Shown: piece after piece, positions 37,346 to 46,604 of the stretch
Layout: the number at the start of each line of letters is the position of its first letter
Position numbering within the stretch: the first letter of the stretch is position 1
Source of the DNA: Aquibacillus sediminis
Lineage (GTDB): Bacteria > Bacillota > Bacilli > Bacillales > Amphibacillaceae
Direction: 5' to 3'
NCBI RefSeq assembly: GCF_005870085.1
Contig: NZ_SZNM01000012.1
Coordinates: 1-64,000, forward strand
DNA length: 64,000 nt
The notes under the pieces: model-generated
Databases searched by the model: none
What the model was told of the DNA's origin: nothing
What the model saw: the letters and a program-made list of their open reading frames with translations, nothing else
Made by a program: the position numbers and the translations under genes

Positions 37346-37804
37346 TCATCGATTCATTTTTCGAATATCAAAGAAATGAATGGCATTAAGGGATAAATAG
37401 GAGTAGAACGACCATTCCGTATCAAACGTCATATCAAACAACTCTAAAGATGGTCGGCTCGTTTGAATGATGTATTGGATTACTTCCTCATCCATGCCAT
37501 GTTCACTATTCAAGTCCCACCATTTTTTATATAGTGCACCATTATCCTTATCAAAAATTCGTTTTCGAACTTGATAGTTACCAGGTTCAAGATTTGTGAG
37601 AGTGACATGGAGATCTTTGTTTAACTTCTTCAAAAAGGTTTCTTCTGTTGAATAGTAAGGATTGACATAATTACAATTCAACAAAATAAGCTGATAGCCC
37701 CTATCATTTCTCGTCATCACATATTGTTCTCCTATTGTGATAATCTCACCGTTCATATTTTTCAAAAATTGCATCGCAAAGTAAGCTGGTCTTTTTCCAT
37801 TGAA
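37346..37804 (-). pseudogene. C-terminal part of the AraC-GH39 protein behind an amber codon
   Basis: In the same frame as the AraC-GH39 gene: after MELYH the TAG at 37805-37807 is followed without a shift by FNGKRPAYFAMQFLKNMNGE and on to residue ~779. This part matches the end of GH39-type domains (KRPAYFA, NYQVRKRIFDKDNGA, KWWDLNSEHG). The ATG at 37774 has no ribosome site, so independent translation is unlikely. The gene is either broken by one mutation or read through. Confidence 0.85.
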
Positions 37805-39685
37805 CTAATGATAAAGCTCCATCCCTTCTAGAGGGATTTCATTATTCTTTCCTTTTTTCTCATGCTGTTCCGTGTTGATCCAAAAACCTAGCGACTCTAC
37901 ATCACTTGCTATTTCTAATGCATTTCTAAATACTAATGCGCCGCGGAAGAACGTCCCATTTGTAAATCGAGTATTGCCAGTAAGTGTGTTCCAGCTAATC
38001 AGATGAACAGGTTTTTCCATCTGATGCTTTCTTAAGAACTTTTTTAACTTCTCTGTTTTTTCCTTCATATAGTTTGCAGCATAGGCAAAAGGTTCATCAT
38101 CAAGGTTTTTAAAATCGATCACATCGTTTTGATTGGCCTCATAACCAACGAAGTCAACTGATACATCACTGTCCACCATCCATTGATGATGCTGACTTGT
38201 GCGTTCTTCTTCAAACGAAAATGGCAAAAATAGTCCTACTTGAAAGGAAGGTAAGATTTGCTTTAGGATTTTATATAACTTTTTATAAACCCTGCACATT
38301 TCTTTTTCGCTTACCGCCGTTACAAAAGGTTCATAGAACATAAAATACCATGACTTTAGAAAGGTACTTCCATAAACATTTAAGCAATGGTTCAAAAATA
38401 ACTCTAATTCCTTGAAATAATGCTCCTCATCTTCTGAAATTTCTCGGAAATCCACCCGTACAAATAAGGAAAAACCATGTTTATGGATAAAGTTCAATGC
38501 AAAATCTGCATTATAGTAAGGCGAAGTTGAAGCAATAATTTCATCCGTTTCGGTGTGGGGAATAATGGTATTACCATGAATCAGTCTAGATACCCCAACA
38601 TAGTCAAGACCGATATCTTTCCTTGCCATTAATAGTTGAGATCTCACGCCTTCTTTTAGAGCTTCTCTCAATTCACCAATCCAAAGATTATGCCATGGAC
38701 GAACAATTTTATTGGATTCGGTCTGCGATACATCAATTGTTAATTCCTCTGACAGCCACTCGGTATTATCGTAGGATTCGGTGATTTCCTCTTCAAGGAA
38801 AATCCGTAATTTTTCTACGATTTCTCGTGGTTTGATATCTTGACTGTCATCATCATATCGGTAAACTTTCACTTTATCTTCTTGCTTATGCTGATGGTCT
38901 TTTCGATACGTTTTGGGTGTTTGCTGATAAGTATCTTTAAATAATTTCGCAAAGGACTTGGCACTTGGAAACCCATTATTCATTGCGATCCGCTCAATCG
39001 TGTTTGAGGTGTAGAGCAAATCTTTAACCGCGTGTTCCAGCCTTACTTTCATTAAAAACCGAGTAAATCCAATCTCCATATTATCTTTAAAATATCTAGA
39101 TAAATACCCCGCAGAAAGGTAAAATTTGCTTGCAGTTTCTTCTAATGTGATTGGCTCGTTATAGTTTTCTTCTATAAAGGTAATGATTTGCGTTAACCGG
39201 TGGTCATTTATATTAATGTTTGCCAGCCTACTTGATTTTTGTTTAAACCTTCGAATTAAAATAAGTAAAATTCGATTAATAAAGGAAAGAATTTCTATTC
39301 TATAACTATCATCTTTTCGATAGTAGGAGATCAGTGTCTCCGCTAGCAATTTTCGTATTGTTTTCACTAGCTGTTCCCGTCCTACGTCGACTTCTTTCGA
39401 ATAACATTCAAACCGACTATTACGATAGGCGGTGTAATTTCGAACCATATAGTCGTCTTCAATCGTAATAATTAACACTCTATTATGATCGCTACCACTA
39501 ATCTGATAAAGCTCATTTCGATTAATGATTAGTAAGTCCTTCTCTTCCAAAGAGTAATAATGGCTATTGGTTTCCACAACTATTTCCCCAGCTATAACCA
39601 TAACCAATTGAAGCCCACGATTTAACTTTGGCGCTAAAAACTTAATTTCCTGTAAACTAATCGTAAAATCATTCATTTGTGGCAT
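37805..39685 (-). CDS. AraC regulator fused to GH39-like domain (interrupted)
   Basis: 626 residues up to the amber codon: cupin-like sensor (1-90), AraC HTH (about 170-270, with EETASKFYLSAGYLSRYFK and IERIAMNNGFPSAKSFAKLF), then a GH39 beta-xylosidase-like barrel from about 310. The two GH39 catalytic positions look altered: the acid/base motif NEP reads YEP (WYFMFYEPF) and the nucleophile motif TEW reads ISW (HLISWNTLTG), so the barrel may bind a sugar without cleaving it. Full-length members are about 780 residues, equal to this gene plus the following segment. AGAGGAT precedes the ATG. Confidence 0.85.
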   Translation of the reverse strand: MPQMNDFTISLQEIKFLAPKLNRGLQLVMVIAGEIVVETNSHYYSLEEKDLLIINRNELYQISGSDHNRVLIITIEDDYMVRNYTAYRNSRFECYSKEVDVGREQLVKTIRKLLAETLISYYRKDDSYRIEILSFINRILLILIRRFKQKSSRLANININDHRLTQIITFIEENYNEPITLEETASKFYLSAGYLSRYFKDNMEIGFTRFLMKVRLEHAVKDLLYTSNTIERIAMNNGFPSAKSFAKLFKDTYQQTPKTYRKDHQHKQEDKVKVYRYDDDSQDIKPREIVEKLRIFLEEEITESYDNTEWLSEELTIDVSQTESNKIVRPWHNLWIGELREALKEGVRSQLLMARKDIGLDYVGVSRLIHGNTIIPHTETDEIIASTSPYYNADFALNFIHKHGFSLFVRVDFREISEDEEHYFKELELFLNHCLNVYGSTFLKSWYFMFYEPFVTAVSEKEMCRVYKKLYKILKQILPSFQVGLFLPFSFEEERTSQHHQWMVDSDVSVDFVGYEANQNDVIDFKNLDDEPFAYAANYMKEKTEKLKKFLRKHQMEKPVHLISWNTLTGNTRFTNGTFFRGALVFRNALEIASDVESLGFWINTEQHEKKGKNNEIPLEGMELYH

Positions 39686-39704
39686 AAACCATCCTCTTCC
39701 TCAT

Positions 39705-39935
39705 GTGGGACACGGGGACAGGGGGCTTGTCCCACTTTTCGTTTTAATATGTCCAGTTTAAAAGATTCCCCCAGGGCTTGGGAGCTGGGACCTGCCCGCT
39801 CTCTCGTCACTAATTTACCAGGCGGGACAGAGAACCTGTCCCACTGTCCCGCTCTATTATACAACATAGTTGGGACACGGGGACAGGGCACTTGTCCCAC
39901 TGTGGGTGGGACAGAGGCCCTGTCCCCGTGTCCCT
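39705..39935. repeat. GGGACA REP-like cluster (four units)
   Basis: Units at 39705-39735 (GTGGGACACGGGGACAGG), 39822-39852 (GCGGGACAGAGAACCTGTCC), 39870-39900 (TGGGACACGGGGACAGGGC) and 39906-39935 (GTGGGACAGAGGCCCTGTCC). Two head-to-tail pairs with an 86-nt linker in the first. It fills the gap between the AraC gene and the MBL gene, touching the stop of the latter. Confidence 0.9.
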
Positions 39936-40776
39936 ACTTTTGGTTACCGCTGACAAAGTTTTGGATGAATTCGATTTGTTCTTCATTTGGCGTTGTTTTT
40001 CGTATTTCTTTAAATTTCGTCATCGCTTTTTCAAATGAATCTTCATCGCCGACAATATCCCCAATAGTTAGTAACTCATCGAAAAAACTCCACATGTCTT
40101 CATGTGTCTTGGGAGTTTGATGACCTGTGACATAGTAGTTCACTTCGTACTTTCTTATTTTATCGATTAGAAGGCGCAGTTCGTTCAGGTCGTAACTCCA
40201 CTCACCACTATAAAAATCTTGATAAATACAATCTCCGAGAAACATAATCTTTTCTTCTGAAATATAAATTATCGATGAATCTGGCGCATGGACTCCTCCA
40301 ACATGCTCAATCACACAAGTAATGCCACCTAAATCAATCTCCATTCGATCATTAAATGTTACGTCTGGCGATTTCAACTCCAAATCATCACGAACAGGCA
40401 GTTCGCGCTTTATCATATCCCTACAAAATTCAATTTCTTCACCAGTTTCGACACGCTTATCTAATGAAGCATCATCCCACTGAAGAGTTTTCATATAATC
40501 AATTTGCTTCTTCGTATCTTCATGACTGATCGTTACAAAATCCATCGTTTTGATACCAAAAATATGATCCCAATGCCAATGGGTGATGACTAAAAAATTC
40601 ACCGGTGCTATATCGATCTGTTTCACCAAATGAAGAAAATCTCTTGCATGTGCAGGTGAATTACCAGCATCCACAATCAAGCTATACGTATCCCCACAAA
40701 CTACCCCTAATGTGGGCCGATCTGTTTCTGAATAATGGGGCAGATAACGGACCCTGTTTGTCAATTTTTCCAACAT
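39934..40776 (-). CDS. MBL-fold metallo-hydrolase
   Basis: 280 residues. Metal-binding THWHWDHIFG (HxHxDH), then a later Asp in FLGDCIY and His in VTGHQTPKT. Asp in VDAGNSP and the DSSIIYI strand fit the fold. The family includes glyoxalase II, lactonases and RNA nucleases; this one is not assignable. It lies upstream of the AraC-GH39 gene in the same direction. Confidence 0.88.
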   Translation of the reverse strand: MLEKLTNRVRYLPHYSETDRPTLGVVCGDTYSLIVDAGNSPAHARDFLHLVKQIDIAPVNFLVITHWHWDHIFGIKTMDFVTISHEDTKKQIDYMKTLQWDDASLDKRVETGEEIEFCRDMIKRELPVRDDLELKSPDVTFNDRMEIDLGGITCVIEHVGGVHAPDSSIIYISEEKIMFLGDCIYQDFYSGEWSYDLNELRLLIDKIRKYEVNYYVTGHQTPKTHEDMWSFFDELLTIGDIVGDEDSFEKAMTKFKEIRKTTPNEEQIEFIQNFVSGNQK

Positions 40777-41085
40777 AAAAAGACCTACTTTCTTATTTTT
40801 AACTAAAGATACACTTATCTTTTGTAGAACATCTTACAAATTGTACCATTTACTTACCTACTACGCATGAATCGTATATTAGAACTCCTCTTAGCGTTGC
40901 GCGCACTTGTTCAACTCGCCCCCACAGTCATTATGCCTCACTAGCTATAAAAATAATATTCGACGACTTTAAGCTGAATAATCAAGCAGCTTATAACCAC
41001 TTAATGATAACAAAATCATTTTACAGCATGTCGATTATTGCTTATACTGAATTTTATAATAATTATTGGGAATGAGGCTTGCATT
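40777..41085. other. Divergent intergenic region, nothing recognised
   Basis: 310 nt between the divergent MBL and aroK genes. It must carry both promoters, but no clear -35/-10 pair, riboswitch or repeat was identified. Confidence 0.4.
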
Positions 41086-41643
41086 ATGAAGATGGATTAC
41101 GTTCCACTAAGAGAAAAAAGTATTATTCTTATTGGATTTATGGGGGTTGGGAAAACAACAATTGGAAAATCGGTCGCCAAAAAATTATTTAGAGATTTTA
41201 TTGACACCGATCAAGAAATTGAAGATGCATTTCAAATGCCTCCCACCAAAATTTTCCAAACCTACGGTGAAAAGGCGTTTCGACAAAAAGAGAAGGAAAT
41301 CATTACAAACCTTTGTAATCAACGGCTAAAAATCATTTCTGTAGGTGGTGGCGCGTTTTTACAAGAAGAAATTAGACAAGTTTGCTTATCCAAATGTATT
41401 GTGATTTACCTTGATTTATCATGGGAATTTTGGAAAGAAAGAGCCAATATTCTCATCGAAAGCCGCCCTGTTCTGCAAGGAAAAAATAGCGAAGACATGA
41501 AAAAACTTTTCGATGAACGTTCGCCAATCTATGAAGAACATCATTCAAAAGTAGTGACGGACCACCTCGATGTAGAAGAAGTTTCTGACTTTTTGGTTGA
41601 TTCACTTAAAACAGCATGGGATATTTATGAGCCGAATCATTAA
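41086..41643 (+). CDS. aroK: Shikimate kinase
   Basis: 185 residues. P-loop GFMGVGKTT (about residues 17-25), shikimate-binding DTDQEIE, GEKAFRQKE and ISVGGGAF, and the lid Arg in ESRPVLQG. It phosphorylates shikimate in aromatic amino acid synthesis. ATG 41086 has GAGGC upstream; the longer frame from 41038 has no ribosome site. It is not in an aro operon, but aroD lies 230 bp away in convergent orientation, so two shikimate genes share this locus. Confidence 0.9.
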   Translation: MKMDYVPLREKSIILIGFMGVGKTTIGKSVAKKLFRDFIDTDQEIEDAFQMPPTKIFQTYGEKAFRQKEKEIITNLCNQRLKIISVGGGAFLQEEIRQVCLSKCIVIYLDLSWEFWKERANILIESRPVLQGKNSEDMKKLFDERSPIYEEHHSKVVTDHLDVEEVSDFLVDSLKTAWDIYEPNH

Positions 41644-41662
41644 TTCAGGAGGCTCCCATCCA

Positions 41663-41813
41663 TAAAGTGAGATTTATATCAGTGGGGGGTCTTCATCCCC
41701 CGACTGATTGTTAGTTGGTTAGAATCGGACATTCACTGGCATCCCGCCACACCACTAATTTCCCTGGTAGATTGAAGTGGGGGCTTACTGCCAGGTACGT
41801 GTGATACCCGTAT
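41663..41813 (+). repeat. Two-hairpin element, subfamily B
   Basis: AAAGTGAGATTTATATCAGT, hairpin 1 AGTGGGGGG...CCCCCGACT, linker, right hairpin arm GAAGTGGGGGCTTACTGCCA and GGTACGTGTGAT. Lies between convergent aroK and aroD. Confidence 0.75.
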
Positions 41814-41874
41814 AGATCACCTCTATGACTTTGCATTAAGAGATCGAATAAACAGTTTATCAAAACTTTGCAGA

Positions 41875-42639
41875 TTAAAGATTGCGATGCAAAAGGTTCA
41901 TCGTACTTTTTAGTTCAGTAGCTGCCACTTGCCCTGGTGCAGAAGCCTTTTTTGCTGCCCCAAACGTTAAAGCTGAACCAAAAACTTCGCCTGCCAAACG
42001 GCTAATCACGCCTTTACCAGACATCGACATCGTAATAATTGGCCTATCCGCATATTGCTCGTTCATTTCTCTTGTTGCATCTAATAATGTCAATACATCA
42101 GCAGTATTTGTTGGCATAACTGCAATTTTCGGTAAGTCGCCTCCTAATTCCTGCGCTTTTCGCAATCTAGATACAATTTCCTCCTTTTCTGGCGTTTTGT
42201 TAAAGTCATGATTGGAAATAATAACAAACACATTATTTTCATGTGCTGATTCAATCAATTCTTTTACATCGGTTTCACCCTGAAACAGTTCTACGTCAAT
42301 CATGTCAATTTTCCCTGTTTCTACCATTTCCCTGTTCAATTTCACATAATGTTGAGCAGATAGTGCTTTCTCTCCACCCTCTTTAGAACTACGGAAAGTA
42401 AAGATCAGCGGTGTTTGCGGTAATAGCTGGCGTATCTCCTTTAGTGCTTCTTTTACCTTTGTAATATCTTCTACATATTCAAAAAAATCAACACGCCATT
42501 CTACAACATCGAATTCTAACGTTTTTAGAAAAGTAGCTTCCTCGATTAATTGTTGAACCGTTTTACCAACCATTGGAATACAAACCTTTGGTATTCCTTC
42601 ACCAATATGGACATCTCTAACTTTTACTGGCTTAATCAT
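41875..42639 (-). CDS. aroD: 3-dehydroquinate dehydratase, type I
   Basis: 254 residues, TIM barrel using a Schiff-base lysine. Visible: VEWRVDFFE, the catalytic His in ISNHDFNKTP, Schiff-base Lys in GDLPKIAVMPT, and MSMSGKGVISR with the C-terminal SAPGQVAATEL lid. It converts 3-dehydroquinate to dehydroshikimate in the shikimate pathway, or works in quinate use. ACAAGGAG precedes the ATG. Confidence 0.95.
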   Translation of the reverse strand: MIKPVKVRDVHIGEGIPKVCIPMVGKTVQQLIEEATFLKTLEFDVVEWRVDFFEYVEDITKVKEALKEIRQLLPQTPLIFTFRSSKEGGEKALSAQHYVKLNREMVETGKIDMIDVELFQGETDVKELIESAHENNVFVIISNHDFNKTPEKEEIVSRLRKAQELGGDLPKIAVMPTNTADVLTLLDATREMNEQYADRPIITMSMSGKGVISRLAGEVFGSALTFGAAKKASAPGQVAATELKSTMNLLHRNL

Positions 42640-42949
42640 TCTACGCTTCTCCTTGTGAGTTATTTTTAAGATATACCAATAACTGCAATGTTTTCTATCA
42701 TTATGATATATTTGTCTTTACTTCTTCAACTCTATTGCTTCATACTACCAAACATTGAAAAACGAATTCGATAAAATGATATTGGAATGCAGGGAATTGA
42801 GAAGCTCTTCATAACTAGAAACATCGCTAACTTCTAAAAAAATTAGACAAAGAGTATAAAGCTGAATCCTTTGGTGAGATTGACCAATGCTTCCATTTTC
42901 CTCTCCAAAGATCATTAGATTGTAATAAAAATCGCATTCGATTTACCGA
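42640..42949. other. Intergenic stretch, nothing certain
   Basis: A plus-strand open frame of about 60 codons (around 42842-43011) has no start codon or ribosome site and runs through the lipoprotein terminator; it may be chance or a gene relic. No other feature seen. Confidence 0.35.
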
Positions 42950-43008
42950 TAGAAAAAGGGATCCGCACATCAAAAAGACAACTGTCCTTTTGGAATGCCT
43001 GATCCCTT
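42950..43008 (-). terminator. Terminator of the FMN-binding-like lipoprotein gene
   Basis: AAGGGATC...GATCCCTT closes a long hairpin (inner arms CCAAAAGGACA/TGTCTTTTTG), followed by a T tract on the minus strand. Confidence 0.75.
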
Positions 43009-43022
43009 AAACGTAATACTTT

Positions 43023-43935
43023 TTATTTAGCGTCTGCCAGCGCTTGTTCTGCTAAGTCAAAGAATTCAACAACGTGAATCGATACACCTGAGATTGCGTC
43101 CGTATGTCCTTCATCACTTGAATACTCAATTGCAGTTGGATCTTGGACTTCTAATAGGTATTCTTCCGCTAGTTCTGCTTGCTCGTGCCATCTTGCTTGG
43201 GCATCACCATTTTCTACCATTCCATATTCACCATTAGCTGAGACGGTATCTTTGTCATCTCCGCCATCTTCATGAACACCATTCCAGTCAGCGGCAACAA
43301 TATTACCATTGATGACAGTTAGAGAAGCCGTATACTTCCAGCCGCTATCACCGAAATCCGCTTCTTCTGCATAATAGCCACCATCGGCGTAAGGACCTTT
43401 CTCTACAGGGCCATTTGCTAACGCTTGTTCTGCTAAATCAAAAAATTCTACCACGTGAATCGATACACCTGAGATTGCATCGGTATGTCCCTCATCACTT
43501 GTGTACTCAATTGCAGTCGGGTCTTGAATTTCTAATAAGTATTCTTCTGCTAGTTCTGCCTGCTCGTGCCACCTTGCTTGGGCATCACCATTTTCTACCA
43601 TTCCATATTCACCATTAGCTGAGACGGTATCTTTATCATCCCCACCAGCTATATTTGCTCCATTCCAGTCAGCGGAAACGATTTCACCAGATTCTACTTC
43701 TAAAGTAGCAGTATATTTCCAACCACTGTCACTAAACCCATCTTCTTGCGCAAAGTAAATGCCATCTTCATAATTACCAACTTCTAAATCACTCGCTGGT
43801 TCTTCTGAGTTGGTTGCTGGTTCTTCTGTATCATTTGTTGGTTCTGTTCCACTCGCTTCATTATCAGACCCACAACCAGTGATCAAAAATAAAGAAACAA
43901 TTCCTGCTAAAACTAAAGTCAACCATTTTTTCATA
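43023..43935 (-). CDS. Lipoprotein with two tandem FMN-binding-like domains
   Basis: 303 residues. Signal peptide with lipobox LITGC (Cys21), an acidic Thr/Glu linker, then two ~120-residue copies (about 55-170 and 180-303). Each reads DSGWKYTA...DWNG...GGDDKDTVSANGEYGM ... RWHEQAELAEEYLLE ... DAISGVSIHVVEFFDLAEQA. The arrangement resembles extracellular flavoproteins of the PplA type, which carry FMN attached by ApbE at a D-x-x-S-G-A-T-like motif; here it reads DAISGVS, with the acceptor Thr replaced. The copies are nearly identical, so the duplication is recent. ATG 43935 has GGAGG 9 nt upstream; ATG 43941 is also possible. Confidence 0.8.
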
Positions 43936-44252
43936 CTCATTTTCCTCCTCAACATATAACATTAAAGTTTGTTAATTACTTCACATAGATTGTATAACAA
44001 TAAGATTAATAGGTCTACAAATTGTTTATTATTTCACAATCTTTTCAAATTGTTATCCATTTTTTTCATATTTTCGTTGACAACTATTATATAACAGTAT
44101 AACGGGAAAGGGTACGATTTATGTGGATTCAACGATTTCCTGCAGGCTTGTGTCCTTACGACAACTCCCTTTTCCAATATGTGAAAACAGGCACAAAAAT
44201 GTGAAGTAATAAACATTTGAAGTGACTAAAAGGAGGAGAGAGATATTGAATA

Positions 44253-44364
44253 CTGGGACAAAGGGACAGGGCACTTGTCCCAGTCATCTACTAGATGGTG
44301 GGACAGAGTACCTGTCCCTTTGTCCCGGTTGAATGTGGGACAGTAAACCTGTCCCCATGTCCCA
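44253..44364. repeat. GGGACA REP-like cluster (three units)
   Basis: CTGGGACAAAGGGACAGGGC...TTGTCCCAG, GTGGGACAGAGTACCTGTCC...TTGTCCCGG, GTGGGACAGTAAACCTGTCC...ATGTCCCAC. It ends at the stop of the catechol dioxygenase gene. The 43936-44252 part of the gap shows no gene. Confidence 0.88.
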
Positions 44365-45351
44365 CTATTTTGTTGGGCTTGGTGCGTTTACTAGTGGTGT
44401 GCCGTATTTGAAATAGGAGTCTGGAAGTGGTGCTCCATAGAATATGATTGCTTCTTCTACTTGGTCTTCTGTCCATCGTACTGGTTTCCAATCCGGGTCA
44501 AAGATGAGATAACCAGAATCACCAAATAGTTCAATGCGATTACCGCCTGGTTCAAACACATACATACACATTGCTTGGGATACGCCATGTTTTAATGGAC
44601 CTGCTTCAATTTTAATACCATTTTCTGTTAGGATTTCCGATAAATCATGTAAATGTTGAGGAAACCCGTACCAAAACGCAATGTGATGGAGTCTTCCTAA
44701 TCCTTGTTCAGCTGTTCCTTGGTCCCCCATGAAAGCAAGTTCGTGAACCAATGGACTAACACTTAACCATGATCCGATTTCAGATCCATCATTTTTTACT
44801 ACATGCTCTCTTAAGTTAAATCCTAGTTCATCTAACATGAAGTTTTTGTTATTAGTTACATTACTAGATAACAAATTAACATGGTCAATTCGGCGAACCG
44901 GCACCCCTTTGGTTGGACGTTTTTGTGGGCGATTATTCAAAATCGAAAATTCACTCTCTGTTGGTTGAAAATATTCTACATCCCAAAGGATTTCCATATT
45001 ATGATTATCCGGAGTGACGAACTGATAGGCATCACCATGACCAAGATCACCGTCAATCCAGCCCTTTCCAGCACCAGACTGTTCAAGATCTTTCACCCGG
45101 CGATGGAGGGCGTTTTTTGAACTAGCTCTCCAACTGACATGACCTAAACCTGGTTGGTCTCTTTCTGTTACTTTTAAGGAATGATGGTAATGGTCTTCGT
45201 AAGAACGAAGGTAGACGGACTGTCCTTCTCTTGCCGTTTCCGACATACCTAGTATTTCTTTGAAAAACCATAGCGTTCCGTCTGGATCTGGCGTGAACAT
45301 CTCCACGTGAGCTAACTGCGCAACATCAAACTTCTTTAATTCTTTTTCCAT
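44365..45351 (-). CDS. Catechol 2,3-dioxygenase (extradiol)
   Basis: 328 residues with two VOC modules. Fe(II) ligands His157 (RIDHVNLL), His222 or 223 ([10 protein letters not shown]) and Glu274 (NRIELFG). Length and sequence resemble the PheB-type enzyme of thermophilic bacilli. It opens catechol to 2-hydroxymuconic semialdehyde, the substrate of the dehydrogenase at 46605. TAGGAGGG precedes the ATG. It lies 226 nt behind the tautomerase gene, with a cre-like site in the gap, so it may have its own promoter. Confidence 0.92.
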   Translation of the reverse strand: MEKELKKFDVAQLAHVEMFTPDPDGTLWFFKEILGMSETAREGQSVYLRSYEDHYHHSLKVTERDQPGLGHVSWRASSKNALHRRVKDLEQSGAGKGWIDGDLGHGDAYQFVTPDNHNMEILWDVEYFQPTESEFSILNNRPQKRPTKGVPVRRIDHVNLLSSNVTNNKNFMLDELGFNLREHVVKNDGSEIGSWLSVSPLVHELAFMGDQGTAEQGLGRLHHIAFWYGFPQHLHDLSEILTENGIKIEAGPLKHGVSQAMCMYVFEPGGNRIELFGDSGYLIFDPDWKPVRWTEDQVEEAIIFYGAPLPDSYFKYGTPLVNAPSPTK

Positions 45352-45386
45352 TAAAAATCCCTCCTATTTTTTTAAAACAGCTTTAT

Positions 45387-45410
45387 TGTTAACGCTTACA
45401 AATAAGCGTT
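45387..45410. promoter_or_regulatory. CcpA cre-like site and inverted repeat
   Basis: TGTTAACGCTTACA (45387-45400) fits the cre consensus TGWNANCGNTNWCA at every fixed position. It overlaps a perfect inverted repeat AACGCTTA-CAAA-TAAGCGTT (45391-45410). It lies 36-63 nt upstream of the catechol 2,3-dioxygenase start, suited to catabolite repression. Confidence 0.65.
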
Positions 45411-45577
45411 CATTCACAGTGTGAAAAATATAAAAAAGAGAAGAAACCACCAGTTGTAAATTTTACCGAATTGCCCTTAATCGACAAGGCTGATTTTCCC
45501 TTATACAGAATTAAATTCCAAAAATTCGGAAATTTTAAATCAGAAGGAGAACCAATGATAGATTCCCCTCTTGCCTT

Positions 45578-45769
45578 TTACCTTCCTAAGTTCTTAGCAC
45601 TTACTCCACCAATTGCCCAATGCGTCTTTGGAACTTCCGTTACGACGACACGGACATTTTCTTTTGGAGCTTCTAACGATTGACTAACTGTTTCTGTCAC
45701 ATTTTCCATCAATCTATCAATTTTTTCTTGAGATCGTCCTTCAATAATTTGAATATTCACAAGTGGCAT
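45578..45769 (-). CDS. 4-oxalocrotonate tautomerase
   Basis: 63 residues beginning MPLVNIQIIEGRS: after Met removal Pro1 is the catalytic base. IDRLMENVTETVSQSL and VVVTEVPKTHWAIGG fit the hexameric 4-OT family. It isomerises 2-hydroxymuconate to 2-oxo-3-hexenedioate, linking the dehydrogenase and decarboxylase steps. GAGGGGA precedes the ATG; 27 nt from the decarboxylase gene. Confidence 0.93.
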   Translation of the reverse strand: MPLVNIQIIEGRSQEKIDRLMENVTETVSQSLEAPKENVRVVVTEVPKTHWAIGGVSAKNLGR

Positions 45770-45796
45770 AGCTATCCCCTCTCTTCGTGTCTAAGT

Positions 45797-46585
45797 TTAC
45801 GAACGGACAGAAAACGAAACTTCTCCGAGCCCCCCATACTTAGCGTAAACATAGTCACCAGGTTCTAGTCGAACTGCAGATGTGATCCCACCAGATAGGA
45901 TTGGCTGTCCGGCTTTTACCTTTTCTCCTTTTTCACTTAGCATATTGGCAAGTCTTGCAATTGCATTAGCTGGATGACCTAATACCGCAGCACCTGCTCC
46001 TAACGATCTTATCTCGCCATTAATAGTCAAGGTAACGCCTACGACATCAAGTTCTAATGATTCGGGTTTCTTTAACGACCTTCCAAACACAGCACCAGCT
46101 GCCGATGTATTATCTGCTACTACATCTGGTAGGGTAAAATTAAAGTTTTCATACCGACTATCGATAATCTCAATGGCTGGAAAAACATATTCTGTCGCCC
46201 TCATGACATCAAATGCTGTCACATTCGGCCCTTGAAGATCGCGAGACAACACAAATCCTATCTCCGGTTCTACTTTTGGATGGATATAATCGGTGATCGT
46301 GATGGCATCCCCTTCATTAACGATCATGTCATCAAACACATATCCATAAATTGGATTATCCACATTCATTTGTTTCATTTTCGCTTCACTTGTAATGCCC
46401 ATTTTTGGTCCAACTATTTTTTGGCCTTCTGCTATTTTTTGGCTGATTAATTCTTGTTGGACGAGATATGCTTCTTCAATAGATAGATCCGAATATAATT
46501 CACCCGTGATCTTAGTAATTTCCCGTTTTTCTTTTTCTGCAAGATGGACATAATCAGCCAACTGTTTGATCAATTTTTTATCCAT
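45797..46585 (-). CDS. 4-oxalocrotonate decarboxylase
   Basis: 262 residues, FAH/hydratase-decarboxylase fold. Metal-site region VEPEIGFVL and GPKMGITSEAK near the N-terminus, AIEIIDSRY in the middle, GHPANAIARLANML toward the end. Closest to the DmpH/XylI type; 2-oxopent-4-enoate hydratase (DmpE) is the alternative, as the two families are related. The position between dehydrogenase and tautomerase favours the decarboxylase. Confidence 0.85.
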   Translation of the reverse strand: MDKKLIKQLADYVHLAEKEKREITKITGELYSDLSIEEAYLVQQELISQKIAEGQKIVGPKMGITSEAKMKQMNVDNPIYGYVFDDMIVNEGDAITITDYIHPKVEPEIGFVLSRDLQGPNVTAFDVMRATEYVFPAIEIIDSRYENFNFTLPDVVADNTSAAGAVFGRSLKKPESLELDVVGVTLTINGEIRSLGAGAAVLGHPANAIARLANMLSEKGEKVKAGQPILSGGITSAVRLEPGDYVYAKYGGLGEVSFSVRS

Positions 46586-46604
46586 GTATCTCCCACCTAG
46601 CTCA

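Noticed and set aside
41086-42639. A shared aro operon
   Set aside because: aroK and aroD are convergent and separated by a two-hairpin repeat, so they are not co-transcribed.
42842-43011. Plus-strand open frame of about 56 codons
   Set aside because: No start codon or ribosome site, and it passes through the terminator of the minus-strand lipoprotein gene. A relic of a gene cannot be excluded.
44034-44216. 60-codon minus-strand frame upstream of the lipoprotein gene
   Set aside because: No ribosome site and no conserved feature.
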